Positions 1 to 9,417 of a DNA stretch of 11,891 nucleotides are shown here, piece by piece. The notes under the pieces are model-generated. The model did no database searches. It was not told the origin of the DNA and worked only from the letters and a program-made list of their open reading frames with translations. Made by a program: the position numbers and the translations under genes. The stretch comes from Firmicutes bacterium CAG:170 (GTDB taxonomy: Bacteria > Bacillota > Clostridia > Oscillospirales > Oscillospiraceae), in contig FR887220.1 in assembly GCA_000436735.1 (NCBI GenBank), forward strand, positions 1 to 11,891, written 5' to 3'. The first letter of the stretch is position 1. Every line of letters starts with the position of its first letter.

Positions 1-2689
<2,689 letters not shown>

Positions 2690-2733
2690 ATTTGATCTCC
2701 TCTTTGCGCGTTCCGCGCGAAATTCGTCATTCC

Positions 2734-2762
2734 ATTATACCATGAAGCGGCGGATTCTACAA
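2734..2762 (-). promoter_or_regulatory. uvrA promoter, extended -10
   Basis: On the minus strand a perfect -10 box TATAAT (2734-2739) is preceded by TGG, giving an extended TGnTATAAT. A partial -35 TTGTAG (2757-2762, four of six matches to TTGACA) lies 17 bases upstream. The implied leader is about 40 bases and contains a small hairpin GCGCG-TTC-CGCGC (2706-2718) before the ribosome site. I saw no obvious LexA/SOS box, but I cannot rule one out by eye. Confidence 0.75.
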
Positions 2763-2813
2763 CTTGTTTTTTCAAACAAAAGTTTCTGCATTCGAAAAAT
2801 CAGGCGCGGCTTA

Positions 2814-2841
2814 TTGTAAGTTCAGAAAAATCTGATATAAT
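2814..2841 (+). promoter_or_regulatory. cls operon promoter, extended -10
   Basis: A perfect TATAAT (2836-2841) is preceded by TGA, again an extended -10. A partial -35 TTGTAA (2814-2819) lies 16 bases upstream. It sits about 30 bases before the cls start and faces away from the uvrA promoter. Confidence 0.75.
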
Positions 2842-2872
2842 AAGAAAAAAGCGAGAGAAAAAGAGGTTTTGT

Positions 2873-4405
2873 ATGCGAAATTTCCTGAAACTGGTCTTTA
2901 ACCGCGTCGTGATCGTGTCGCTCTCCATCCTGCTTCAAATCATCGTCCTGCTGGCGTGCGTGATCTGGCTGAAGGACTATAGGAGCTGGATCAACGTGGC
3001 ACTGAGTGTGCTTTCATGGGCAACGGTGATCTACATCATGTCCGACCGGCGCAACCCATCCTATAAGATCGCGTGGATCGTGCTGATACTGGCGTTTCCG
3101 GTGGCCGGTATCACGATCTATCTGCTGTTCGGCGGCAACAAGGCATCGAGCCGTGAGAACCGGAAAATGAAGCGCATCAGCCGCGAGACGCTCAGCAGCC
3201 TGCCGCAGGAGGAAAGCGTCATGCGCGCGCTGATGGCGCGGCCGGACGCGGCCTGCAACCACGCGCGCTATCTGGCCAACACATCGCACTATCCGATCTA
3301 CGACAACTCCGCCGCAGAATATTACCACATCGGCGAGGACTGCTTCGCGCAGATGTGCAAGGACCTGGAAAAGGCGGAGCACTATATTTTTCTGGAATAC
3401 TTCATCCTCAACGAGGGAAAAATGTGGGACACCATTCTGGAGATCCTCAGCCGAAAGGCGGCGGAGGGCGTGGATGTGCGCGTCCTGTACGACGATTTCG
3501 GCTGCATCATGCGCCTGCCGGCGGATTATCCGCTCCGGCTGCGGAGGCTGGGCATTCAGGCCCATGCCTTCAAGCCGTTCCTGCCGGTGCTGTCCAGCCG
3601 CCTCAATAACCGCGACCACCGCAAGCTCATGCTGATCGACGGAACGGTCGGCTATACCGGCGGCATCAATCTGGCGGACGAATACATCAACATCGGCTCC
3701 AAATTCGGCCACTGGAAGGACTGCGGCGTCCGCATCGAGGGCGAGGCGGTCTGGTCGATGGTGGTCATGTTCCTGACGATGTGGGACTATGTGGACAAGC
3801 TCGAGGAGGACCTTGCGGCCTTCCGTCCGCTCTACGGCGAGCCGCCCGCGAACGCCGGGGGCTATTTGCAGCCGTTTGCCGACAGTCCGCTCGACTATGA
3901 GGACGTCGGCGCGACGGCGTTCAGCAGCCTGATCCAGAGCGCGCGGGAGCGGGTCTGGATCATGACGCCGTATCTCATTCTGGACGATAAAATGGCGACC
4001 GCGCTCTGCAACGCGGCAAAGACGGGCGTGGATGTGCGCATCATCACGCCGGGTATCCCGGACAAGCGCTATGTCTACATCGTCACGCGCGCCAACTATG
4101 ACCAGCTGCTGGCGGCGGGCGTCCGGATTTTCGAATACACACCCGGCTTCGTCCATTCGAAGGTCTGCTTCGCGGACGGGCTTTACGCCGTGGTCGGGAC
4201 GGTCAATCTCGACTTCCGAAGCCTGTATCTGCACTTTGAGAACGCGGTCTATCTCTACGACTGTGCGGCTGTTGGACAGGTCCAGCGCGACTTTGAGGAT
4301 ACCTTCCCACGCTGCCGGGAGGTCACGCTTGCAAGAATGCGGCACAAGGGCTTCCTCCGACGGCTTGTGCAGACCATTCTGAGACTGTTTTCGCCGCTGA
4401 TGTGA
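2873..4405 (+). CDS. cls: Cardiolipin synthase (phospholipase D superfamily)
   Basis: Bacterial Cls condenses two phosphatidylglycerols into cardiolipin plus glycerol at the cytoplasmic membrane. The 510-residue protein has the expected layout. Hydrophobic segments lie at about 12-33, 38-56 and 66-87, forming a membrane-anchoring PLDc_N region. Two PLD catalytic HKD motifs follow: H249-x-K251-x4-D256 (in NNRDHRKLMLIDG, followed by GYTGGINLADEY) and H428-x-K430-x4-D435 (in PGFVHSKVCFADG, followed by GTVNLDFRS). Length matches the family. Start: AAGAGG at 2861-2866, six bases before the ATG, downstream of an extended -10 promoter. The Nudix gene follows after 12 bases, so the two are probably co-transcribed. 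Paralogues with transphosphatidylase activity on other lipids are possible, but the architecture fits Cls well. Confidence 0.93.
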   Translation: MRNFLKLVFNRVVIVSLSILLQIIVLLACVIWLKDYRSWINVALSVLSWATVIYIMSDRRNPSYKIAWIVLILAFPVAGITIYLLFGGNKASSRENRKMKRISRETLSSLPQEESVMRALMARPDAACNHARYLANTSHYPIYDNSAAEYYHIGEDCFAQMCKDLEKAEHYIFLEYFILNEGKMWDTILEILSRKAAEGVDVRVLYDDFGCIMRLPADYPLRLRRLGIQAHAFKPFLPVLSSRLNNRDHRKLMLIDGTVGYTGGINLADEYINIGSKFGHWKDCGVRIEGEAVWSMVVMFLTMWDYVDKLEEDLAAFRPLYGEPPANAGGYLQPFADSPLDYEDVGATAFSSLIQSARERVWIMTPYLILDDKMATALCNAAKTGVDVRIITPGIPDKRYVYIVTRANYDQLLAAGVRIFEYTPGFVHSKVCFADGLYAVVGTVNLDFRSLYLHFENAVYLYDCAAVGQVQRDFEDTFPRCREVTLARMRHKGFLRRLVQTILRLFSPLM

Positions 4406-4417
4406 GGAGGATGGAGT

Positions 4418-4975
4418 ATGGAGCTATTGAACCAGATCGCCGCGTACCGTCCCTGCTGTGAGCAGGAGGAGACCGACCGGCGGCTCATTCTGCAATACGC
4501 GGAGATTTTTGACGACCTGTTTACGCGCCAAAATGAGATGGCGCATTTTACGGCGTCCGCGTGGATCGTGACGCCGGACCGCAGCCATGCGCTGATGGCG
4601 TATCACAATCTGTACGATTCCTGGGCGTGGCTCGGCGGCCATGCCGACGGCGAACAGGATCTGCTTTCGGTGGCGCTGCGGGAAGCGCGGGAGGAATCCG
4701 GCGTGGCGCATGTGCGCCCGGTCTCGGAGGAGATCTACTCTCTGGAGATCCTGCCGGTCACGCAGCATGTCAAGCGCGGGAAATTCGTTTCCGCGCACCT
4801 GCATCTCAATCTGACCTACCTTCTGGAGGCGGACGCGCACGACGCGCTCCGCTGCAAGCCGGACGAGAACAGCGGCGTGCGCTGGTTCCGGCCGGACGAG
4901 GTCTGCGCGGCGGTCTCGGAGCCGCCGATGCGCGTGATCTATCAGAAGCTGATGGACAAGCTGAAAACGTTCTGA
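4418..4975 (+). CDS. Nudix hydrolase
   Basis: A 185-residue Nudix-fold hydrolase, a family that cleaves nucleoside diphosphates linked to another moiety. The Nudix box spans G74-V96. It keeps the metal-binding core R88-E89-A90-x-E92-E93-x-G95-V96, but the usual earlier Glu (GX5E) is Gln80. The segment WLGGHADGEQDLLSVALREA resembles a Clostridial subgroup with a GGHADG...DLL pattern, as I recall it. The N-terminal 45 residues (with Cys13-Cys14) precede the fold. AGGAGG at 4405-4410 overlaps the cls stop and lies seven bases from the ATG, so the gene is translated as the second member of the cls operon. A strong terminator follows at once. The substrate cannot be read from sequence; a link to lipid metabolism would rest only on position. 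Isoprenoid or nucleotide pyrophosphates are alternatives. Confidence 0.9.
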   Translation: MELLNQIAAYRPCCEQEETDRRLILQYAEIFDDLFTRQNEMAHFTASAWIVTPDRSHALMAYHNLYDSWAWLGGHADGEQDLLSVALREAREESGVAHVRPVSEEIYSLEILPVTQHVKRGKFVSAHLHLNLTYLLEADAHDALRCKPDENSGVRWFRPDEVCAAVSEPPMRVIYQKLMDKLKTF

Positions 4976-4986
4976 ATATGCAGGCT

Positions 4987-5023
4987 GCCTCCGTATCGGA
5001 AGATACGGAGGCGGTTTTTCTTT
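4987..5023 (+). terminator. Intrinsic terminator of the cls-Nudix operon
   Basis: A perfect 11-base stem, GCCTCCGTATC (4987-4997) with GATACGGAGGC (5002-5012), closed by a GGAA (GNRA-type) tetraloop and followed by GG and a T-rich run TTTTTCTTT. It starts 12 bases after the Nudix stop. The minus-strand side has no T-run, so it probably does not stop the convergent DUF3137-like gene well. Confidence 0.93.
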
Positions 5024-5045
5024 GATTTGAACGGGAATGGTGTAT

Positions 5046-5885
5046 TTACTCCGAAAGAGCCTTTGTGTCTGCGGCCTCAGTCTCGGGCGCGTCCGGGCGG
5101 AGGGTCAGGAGCGTGTCGATCAGCTGCGTGACCGTGCCCATTTCCTCGGCAAAGCGCCGACGGAGGACGGCAACGTCCGTGACGCGGCGGGTGGGGGGCC
5201 CCCGACCCCCCGCCCCGGGGTCGGGAGCCAGCAGCTCCCGTTCCGACGCGACGCACAGGCAGACGGTATCCTCCGCTGGGAAGGAGACGTGCCCGCCGCC
5301 CAGCAGCTCGCTGAGCCTGCGGAGCGCCTCGGCGGCTGCGTCCGGAAGCAGCTCGAGCGCGTCCTCCGAGGCCTCGGAGGAAAGCTCCGCCGGAAGCGGA
5401 AAGCCGAGGCGGCAGCGCAGGCAGTACCCCTGAAAAACAGGCTCTGCGCCCTTGGCGGGGTCGGAAAGGCGGATATTGCTCAACTCGAACGACGTGCCCT
5501 GATAGGCGGCGGAGACGAGCGCGCTGCCCTGAACGGCGTCGAATTCCGGCAGCGGCAGGCCGCTTTCCAGAAGCGTTTCCCGCGAAAGACAGCCGGAGGG
5601 CTGATAGCGGACGTCCTCAAACGTCTCGTTCAGGACGCCGGAGGCGAGGATCCACGGCGCAAGCGCGCGCATCTCCTTCTTGATGCGGTAGCGCATGGAT
5701 TCTCCGGTGAGCAGCACCAGCGCACCCGCGAGCGCGTAGGGAACTTTGAAGAAAAGCACGGAGGGCAGCATGACGATCGTTCCGAAAATGGAAATGACCG
5801 TGGCGAGGATAAAGGTACGGCGCAGCTTGTGATATTTTTCGGTCAGCTCCTCCGTGGTGAGCGGAGCGGTCTGCTGTTCTTTCAT
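5046..5885 (-). CDS. DUF3137-like membrane protein
   Basis: A 279-residue protein of unknown function. Two close hydrophobic segments (about 24-46 and 48-62) put it in the membrane, with short N-terminal and long C-terminal cytoplasmic parts as the likely topology. The soluble part has the pattern I associate with DUF3137: GSALVSAAYQGTSFELSNIRL (residues 120-140), then FQGYCLRCRLGFPLP (151-165), a predicted strand VCLCVAS (208-214), and a C-terminal helix ending MGTVTQLIDTLL. Between strand and helix lies an unusual Gly/Pro/Arg-rich stretch (about 222-234) encoded by a pure G/C hairpin. Start: GGGAGG at 5892-5897, six bases from the ATG. It has its own promoter upstream and runs convergent to the cls operon. 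The family name comes from motif resemblance only. The C-terminal 20 residues are acidic and variable. Confidence 0.8.
   Translation of the reverse strand: MKEQQTAPLTTEELTEKYHKLRRTFILATVISIFGTIVMLPSVLFFKVPYALAGALVLLTGESMRYRIKKEMRALAPWILASGVLNETFEDVRYQPSGCLSRETLLESGLPLPEFDAVQGSALVSAAYQGTSFELSNIRLSDPAKGAEPVFQGYCLRCRLGFPLPAELSSEASEDALELLPDAAAEALRRLSELLGGGHVSFPAEDTVCLCVASERELLAPDPGAGGRGPPTRRVTDVAVLRRRFAEEMGTVTQLIDTLLTLRPDAPETEAADTKALSE
5193..5225. repeat. Pure G/C inverted repeat inside the DUF3137-like gene
   Basis: GGGGGG (5193-5198) and CCCCC (5199-5203) abut a perfect 9-base inverted repeat CCCGACCCC (5201-5209) / GGGGTCGGG (5217-5225) with a 7-base loop. In 33 bases only two are A or T. The G6 run can also pair with the C6 run at 5206-5211, so alternative folds compete. 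It adds the low-complexity residues PDPGAGGRGPPTRR without breaking frame. It looks like an inserted palindromic repeat or an expanded GC tract, but no second copy exists in this window. Confidence 0.7.
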
Positions 5886-5946
5886 GAAATGCCTCCCGCG
5901 TGAGAATTTTCAGAGTCTCCGGCGGATGTGCCGGGGCAGTGCTTTC

Positions 5947-5975
5947 AGGATACCACAGTTTTTCCGCAAAGTAAA
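5947..5975 (-). promoter_or_regulatory. Promoter of the DUF3137-like gene
   Basis: On the minus strand, TATCCT (5947-5952) is preceded by TGG (extended -10) and lies 17 bases from TTTACT (5970-5975, four of six matches). The leader to the ATG is about 55 bases. It suggests this gene is transcribed separately from mutY. Confidence 0.55.
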
Positions 5976-6060
5976 GCCGTCCGGCGGGCGGGGCCGGCAA
6001 CGAAAAGCGCGGATTGCGAAAGAAAACGGAGGCCCGTGCCCGCCCGGCCGTTTTAGCCGG

Positions 6061-6082
6061 AGCAAAGGCATGGGCCTTTGCT
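6061..6082 (-). terminator. Weak terminator-like hairpin overlapping the mutY stop
   Basis: A perfect 9-base inverted repeat AGCAAAGGC (6061-6069) / GCCTTTGCT (6074-6082) with a 4-base loop overlaps the mutY stop codon (6081-6083). On the minus strand it is followed by a second small pairing (CCGGC/GCCGG) but no T-run, so termination would be inefficient or factor-dependent. It may instead protect the mRNA end. Confidence 0.4.
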
Positions 6083-7115
6083 ATGCCTCCAGAAACATGC
6101 GGAACGCCGTCGGCAGCGCGACGTCCTGGCGGAAGCGCTCCGGCCCGGCCCACTCGAACGCGGGACACTCCGAGGCGCATTCGATGGTATAGCCGGTCAT
6201 TTTCCAGCGGATGTGCGTAAAAATGTGCGTTTTCTCCGATGCCCTGACAAGCTCGCGCGGATGCGCGTCCCAGCGCGCCGCCTGCGTAAGCGCCTCCTGC
6301 GCGGAAAGAAGCCCGTCCACGTTCGGAAGCTCCCACAGACCGGCGAGAAGTCCGGCCGCCGGGCGGCGGCGGACGGCGATCTTTTCGCCGCAGCGGAGGA
6401 TGAAAACGGTCTTTTCCTCCGCACGCTTTTCCTTTTTTGGCGCTTTGACCGGACGCAGGAGCTGCGTCCCGCGCGCGAGGGCAAGGCAGTGCGCCCGGAG
6501 CGGGCAAAGCGTACACTGCGGCTGCGTGTTCGGGCCGCAGAGCGTCGCGCCAAGCTCCATCAGGCTCTGCGTGAATTCGCAGCAGTGTCCGGCGGGATAG
6601 ATCTCGCGCAGCCGCGCGGCGTATTCCTTTTTTACGGCGGCGTCCGTCACCGGCGAGGGATCGTCCGCCACGCGCGAGAGCACGCGCAGCACGTTCCCGT
6701 CCACGGCAGGCTCCGGCTGGTCGAAGCAGATCGAGGCGACGGCCCCGGCCGTGTAGTCCCCGACGCCCGGAAGGGCGCGTATCTTCTCATATTCCTGCGG
6801 AAAAACGCCGCCGTATTCCGAGACGATCACCTGCGCCGCCTTTTGCAGATTCCGCATCCGGCTGTAATAGCCGAGGCCCTCCCAGAGCTTCGCCAGCCGG
6901 TCGGGCGGGCAGGCGGCCAGCGCGGAAATGTCCGGCAGCTCCGCGAGAAAGCGGAGGTAATAGCCCCGGACGGCCTCCACGCGCGTCTGCTGAAGCATGA
7001 CCTCCGAGAGCCAGACGTGATACGGCTCGCGGTCGCGCCGCCACGGCAGGTCGCGGTGTCCCGCCGCATACCAGCCGAGAAGCAGCTCCGGCAGCTCCTT
7101 CGGAAGCTTTTCCAT
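6081..7115 (-). CDS. mutY: A/G-specific adenine DNA glycosylase MutY
   Basis: MutY removes adenine mispaired with 8-oxoguanine (GO repair). The 344-residue protein shows LPWRRDREPYHVWLSEVMLQQT with catalytic Glu38, the helix-hairpin-helix LPGVGDYTAGAV (115-126), and the catalytic Asp139 in VDGNVLRV. A 4Fe-4S cluster motif C193-x7-C201-x2-C204-x5-C210 follows. The C-terminal Nudix-like 8-oxoG-recognition domain (from about 236) includes RRRPAAGLLAGLWELPN and HIFTH (299-301 FTH, where well-studied MutYs have FSH). Length fits the family (about 350). The frame stays open 49 codons further upstream, but the chosen ATG has GGGAGGT at 7123-7129, seven bases away, and a promoter lies within that extension. 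It is divergent from the HAD gene. The Cys spacing is one residue longer than in E. coli. Confidence 0.96.
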   Translation of the reverse strand: MEKLPKELPELLLGWYAAGHRDLPWRRDREPYHVWLSEVMLQQTRVEAVRGYYLRFLAELPDISALAACPPDRLAKLWEGLGYYSRMRNLQKAAQVIVSEYGGVFPQEYEKIRALPGVGDYTAGAVASICFDQPEPAVDGNVLRVLSRVADDPSPVTDAAVKKEYAARLREIYPAGHCCEFTQSLMELGATLCGPNTQPQCTLCPLRAHCLALARGTQLLRPVKAPKKEKRAEEKTVFILRCGEKIAVRRRPAAGLLAGLWELPNVDGLLSAQEALTQAARWDAHPRELVRASEKTHIFTHIRWKMTGYTIECASECPAFEWAGPERFRQDVALPTAFRMFLEA

Positions 7116-7122
7116 GACGCGC

Positions 7123-7129
7123 ACCTCCC
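7123..7129 (-). promoter_or_regulatory. Ribosome site fixing the mutY start
   Basis: GGGAGGT on the minus strand lies seven bases upstream of the ATG at 7113-7115. It decides against the 49-codon upstream extension, which would run through the mutY promoter. Confidence 0.85.
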
Positions 7130-7142
7130 TTCGTTTTCGGCT

Positions 7143-7172
7143 ATTGTACCGCGCTCTTGCGCAGTTTGTCAA
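7143..7172 (-). promoter_or_regulatory. mutY promoter
   Basis: On the minus strand a perfect -35 TTGACA (7167-7172) and -10 TACAAT (7143-7148, five of six) are separated by 18 bases. The implied leader is short, about 20 bases before the ATG. The spacer contains a small inverted repeat, TGCGC-AAGA-GCGC-type, of unknown meaning. Confidence 0.8.
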
Positions 7173-7222
7173 ACCTGTGTCATTTTTCAGAAAAAGCAGA
7201 TGCAAAATGGGCGGCGCTGTAT

Positions 7223-7228
7223 TATAAT
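7223..7228 (+). promoter_or_regulatory. -10 box of the HAD-MFS-GDPD operon
   Basis: A perfect TATAAT lies 28 bases before the TTG start. I cannot find a convincing -35 at 16-18 bases (it reads near ATGCAA), so the promoter may be weak or need an activator. It faces away from the mutY promoter about 50 bases to the left. Confidence 0.55.
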
Positions 7229-7243
7229 GTGAGTATTCCATCC

Positions 7244-7249
7244 GGGAGG
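7244..7249 (+). promoter_or_regulatory. Ribosome site selecting a TTG start
   Basis: GGGAGG lies six bases before TTG at 7256-7258. No in-frame ATG or GTG fits this site. The more upstream ATG at 7157 would place the promoter -10 box inside the coding region. Confidence 0.8.
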
Positions 7250-7255
7250 TGCGTT

Positions 7256-8068
7256 TTGACAAGGCTATCGGAAAAAAGGCTGTTCCTGCTCGACATGGAC
7301 GGCACGATCTATCTCAGCGAGACTCTTTTTGACGGCACGCTCGATTTTCTGCGCCATGTGCGAGAAAGCGGCGGGCGGTATCTTTTTCTGACGAACAATT
7401 CCTCGCGCGGCACCGACGCCTACGTTGCAAAGCTGGCGCGGCTCGGGATCGAGGCTTCGGCGGAGGACTTTCTGACCTCGGCGGACGCGACGATCGACTA
7501 TCTGAAAAAAACCTATGACGACGCGCTTTACTACGTCTGCGGAACGGAATCCCTCAAAGGCCAGCTCCGCGCGGCGGGGCTGCGCGTGTCGGACACGCTG
7601 ACGGATGAAATATCCGTGCTGCTGCTCGGCTACGATACGGAGCTGACCTACCGGAAGCTGGAGGACAGCTGCATCCTGCTCGGGCGCGGCGTCGATTACA
7701 TCGCCACGCACCCGGATCTGGTCTGCCCGACGTGGTACGGCTCCGCACCGGACTGCGGGAGCGTGATCGAGATGCTGCATACGGCCACGGGCCGCCGCCC
7801 GCTTGTGATCGGCAAGCCGCAGCCGGAGATGGTCCGGCTGGCGCTTGAAAGGACCGGACTTGCGGAAAAGGACGCCTGCCTGATCGGCGACCGCGTCTAC
7901 ACCGACATTGCCTGCGGCGTCAACGCCGGGATCGATACGGTGTTCGTCCTCTCCGGCGAGGGCGTGCCGTCCGATATTGAAAAGTACCATGTGCAGCCCA
8001 CATGGATCATGCAGAACATCCGCGAGGTGCTCAGCAAAATCAAAGAAGAACAGGGAGAAGGCATATGA
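7256..8068 (+). CDS. HAD-IIA family phosphatase (NagD/phosphoglycolate/glycerol-phosphate phosphatase type)
   Basis: A 270-residue HAD hydrolase with a class IIA cap, a group that dephosphorylates small phosphate esters. Motif I is LLDMDGTIY (nucleophile Asp13, acid/base Asp15). Motif II is FLTNNSS (Thr46-Asn47-Asn48). Motif III Lys187 lies in GKPQPEM. Motif IV is GDRVYTDI (Asp212, Asp217), followed by GVNAGIDTVFVLSGEG. Length suits the subfamily. The TTG start is chosen because GGGAGG sits six bases before it and a TATAAT box lies just upstream. The stop overlaps the start of the MFS gene (ATGA, 8065-8068), implying translational coupling. The substrate is unknown. With a GDPD in the same operon, glycerol-3-phosphate is an attractive candidate, since HAD-IIA enzymes with that activity are known (mycobacterial Rv1692, mammalian PGP). 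2-phosphoglycolate or sugar phosphates remain possible. Confidence 0.92.
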   Translation: MTRLSEKRLFLLDMDGTIYLSETLFDGTLDFLRHVRESGGRYLFLTNNSSRGTDAYVAKLARLGIEASAEDFLTSADATIDYLKKTYDDALYYVCGTESLKGQLRAAGLRVSDTLTDEISVLLLGYDTELTYRKLEDSCILLGRGVDYIATHPDLVCPTWYGSAPDCGSVIEMLHTATGRRPLVIGKPQPEMVRLALERTGLAEKDACLIGDRVYTDIACGVNAGIDTVFVLSGEGVPSDIEKYHVQPTWIMQNIREVLSKIKEEQGEGI

Positions 8069-9411
8069 AGCTCAACAACAAGCGTACCATTCTCGTCGGT
8101 CTGGCGTTTTTGTCCATCTGCGCGTTCTGGCAGATGCATGACAATGTGATCCCGCTCATTCTGACCAAGACCTTCCACATGAACGAGACCTACTCCGGTG
8201 TGATCATGGCGGCGGACAACATTCTCGCGCTGTTCCTGCTGCCGTTTTTCGGCTCGCTTTCCGACCGGACAAGCACGAAGCTCGGCAAGCGGATGCCGTT
8301 CATCCTGTTCGGCACGGGCTGCGCGGTCATTCTGATGAATCTGCTGCCGCTGCTGGACAACAGCTACGCGGCGGAGCCGTCGCCGCTGAAGCTGGCGTCG
8401 TTCGTGATCGTGCTGGCGCTGCTGCTCATCGCCATGGGCACCTACCGCAGCCCGGCGGTCGCGCTGATGCCGGACGTTACGCCCAAGCCGCTGCGTTCGC
8501 GCGCAAACGCGATCATCAATCTGATGGGTGCGGTCGGCGGTGTGTTCTATCTGGCCTTTGCCGCCGTCCTGTATCCCAACAGCAAGGTCAAGGCGCTGGA
8601 GGAAGCCGGGAAGCATGTGGATTATCAGCCGCTGTTCCTGATCGTCTCTGCGGTCATGTTCCTTGCGGTCGGCATTCTCTTCCTGACGATCCGGGAACGG
8701 AAGCTGACGGAGGAGAACCAGGCGCTCGAGGCCCAGCACCCCGAGTGGAATCTCGCGGTGGACGACGGAAGCGGCAACGAGGCGCTCCCGAAGCCGGTCA
8801 AGCGGAGCCTTGCGTTCCTGCTGGCGTCCATTGCGCTCTGGTTTATCGGCTATAACGGCGTGACGACGTGGTTCTCCACCTATGTGGACGTGGTCATGGG
8901 ACAGGGCCTCGGCGGCGCGTCGCAGTGCCTGCTGATTGCAACCGTCGGCGCCGTCGTCTCCTACATCCCCATCGGCGCGCTGGCTGCGAAGATTGGGCGG
9001 AAGCGCACCATCCAGATCGGTATCGTGCTGCTGGCGGCCTGCTTTGCGATGGGCTATGTGCTGACGACCATGTATACCACCATCACGCCCGTGATGTTCG
9101 TCGTTTTCGCGCTGGTCGGCTTTGCGTGGGCGGCGATCAACGTCAACTCCCTCCCGATGGTCGTGGAGATGTGCAAGGGCTCGGACATCGGCAAATTTAC
9201 CGGCTATTACTACACCGCGTCCATGGCCGCGCAGGTCGTTACGCCGGTGCTGGCCGGTACGCTGATGCGTCAGATCGATTACCGCGTGCTCTTCCCGTAT
9301 GCGGCGCTGTTTGTCGCGCTGTCGTTCGTGACGATGCTGTTCGTCCGGCATGGCGACGTCAAGGCCGCGGCCAAGAAGGGCCTCGAGGCGTTTGAGGATA
9401 TGGAGGACTGA
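8065..9411 (+). CDS. MFS transporter, SLC45/SUT-like
   Basis: A 448-residue inner-membrane transporter with about 12 hydrophobic segments and a central hydrophilic loop (about 209-247) splitting two halves. The loop 2-3 MFS signature reads GSLSDRTSTKLGKRMPF (63-79). The segment YRSPAVALMPDVTPKPLRSRANA (127-149) and the later GKFTGYYYTASMAAQVVTP resemble the sucrose/SLC45-type branch, whose known members move sugars with protons. The start is the ATG overlapping the HAD stop, with AGGGAG at 8052-8057 seven bases upstream. An in-frame ATG at 8002 lies inside the HAD gene and lacks the N-terminal hydrophobic context. GDPD follows after six bases. Neither substrate nor direction can be read from the sequence; a glycerophosphodiester, glycerol-phosphate or sugar substrate would be consistent with the operon. 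Confidence 0.9.
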   Translation: MKLNNKRTILVGLAFLSICAFWQMHDNVIPLILTKTFHMNETYSGVIMAADNILALFLLPFFGSLSDRTSTKLGKRMPFILFGTGCAVILMNLLPLLDNSYAAEPSPLKLASFVIVLALLLIAMGTYRSPAVALMPDVTPKPLRSRANAIINLMGAVGGVFYLAFAAVLYPNSKVKALEEAGKHVDYQPLFLIVSAVMFLAVGILFLTIRERKLTEENQALEAQHPEWNLAVDDGSGNEALPKPVKRSLAFLLASIALWFIGYNGVTTWFSTYVDVVMGQGLGGASQCLLIATVGAVVSYIPIGALAAKIGRKRTIQIGIVLLAACFAMGYVLTTMYTTITPVMFVVFALVGFAWAAINVNSLPMVVEMCKGSDIGKFTGYYYTASMAAQVVTPVLAGTLMRQIDYRVLFPYAALFVALSFVTMLFVRHGDVKAAAKKGLEAFEDMED

Positions 9412-9417
9412 TTTTTC

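Noticed and set aside
5199..5225. A G-quadruplex on the minus strand in the GC tract
   Set aside because: Only three G-runs of four or more are present (G4, G6, G5), so a stable four-run quadruplex with three tiers is not clearly possible. The hairpin is the simpler reading.
5037..5903. A 288-codon plus-strand frame opposite the DUF3137-like gene
   Set aside because: The minus-strand frame has membrane segments, a ribosome site, a promoter and family-like motifs. The plus frame is Arg/Gly/Glu-rich with none of these.
7116..7262. A 49-codon N-terminal extension of MutY
   Set aside because: It would overlap the mutY promoter and the HAD start, and MutY proteins normally begin near the chosen ATG, which has a good ribosome site.
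8002..8064. An upstream ATG for the MFS gene inside the HAD gene
   Set aside because: The added residues are hydrophilic and lie in the HAD C-terminus. The ATG at 8065 has a ribosome site and forms the usual ATGA overlap.
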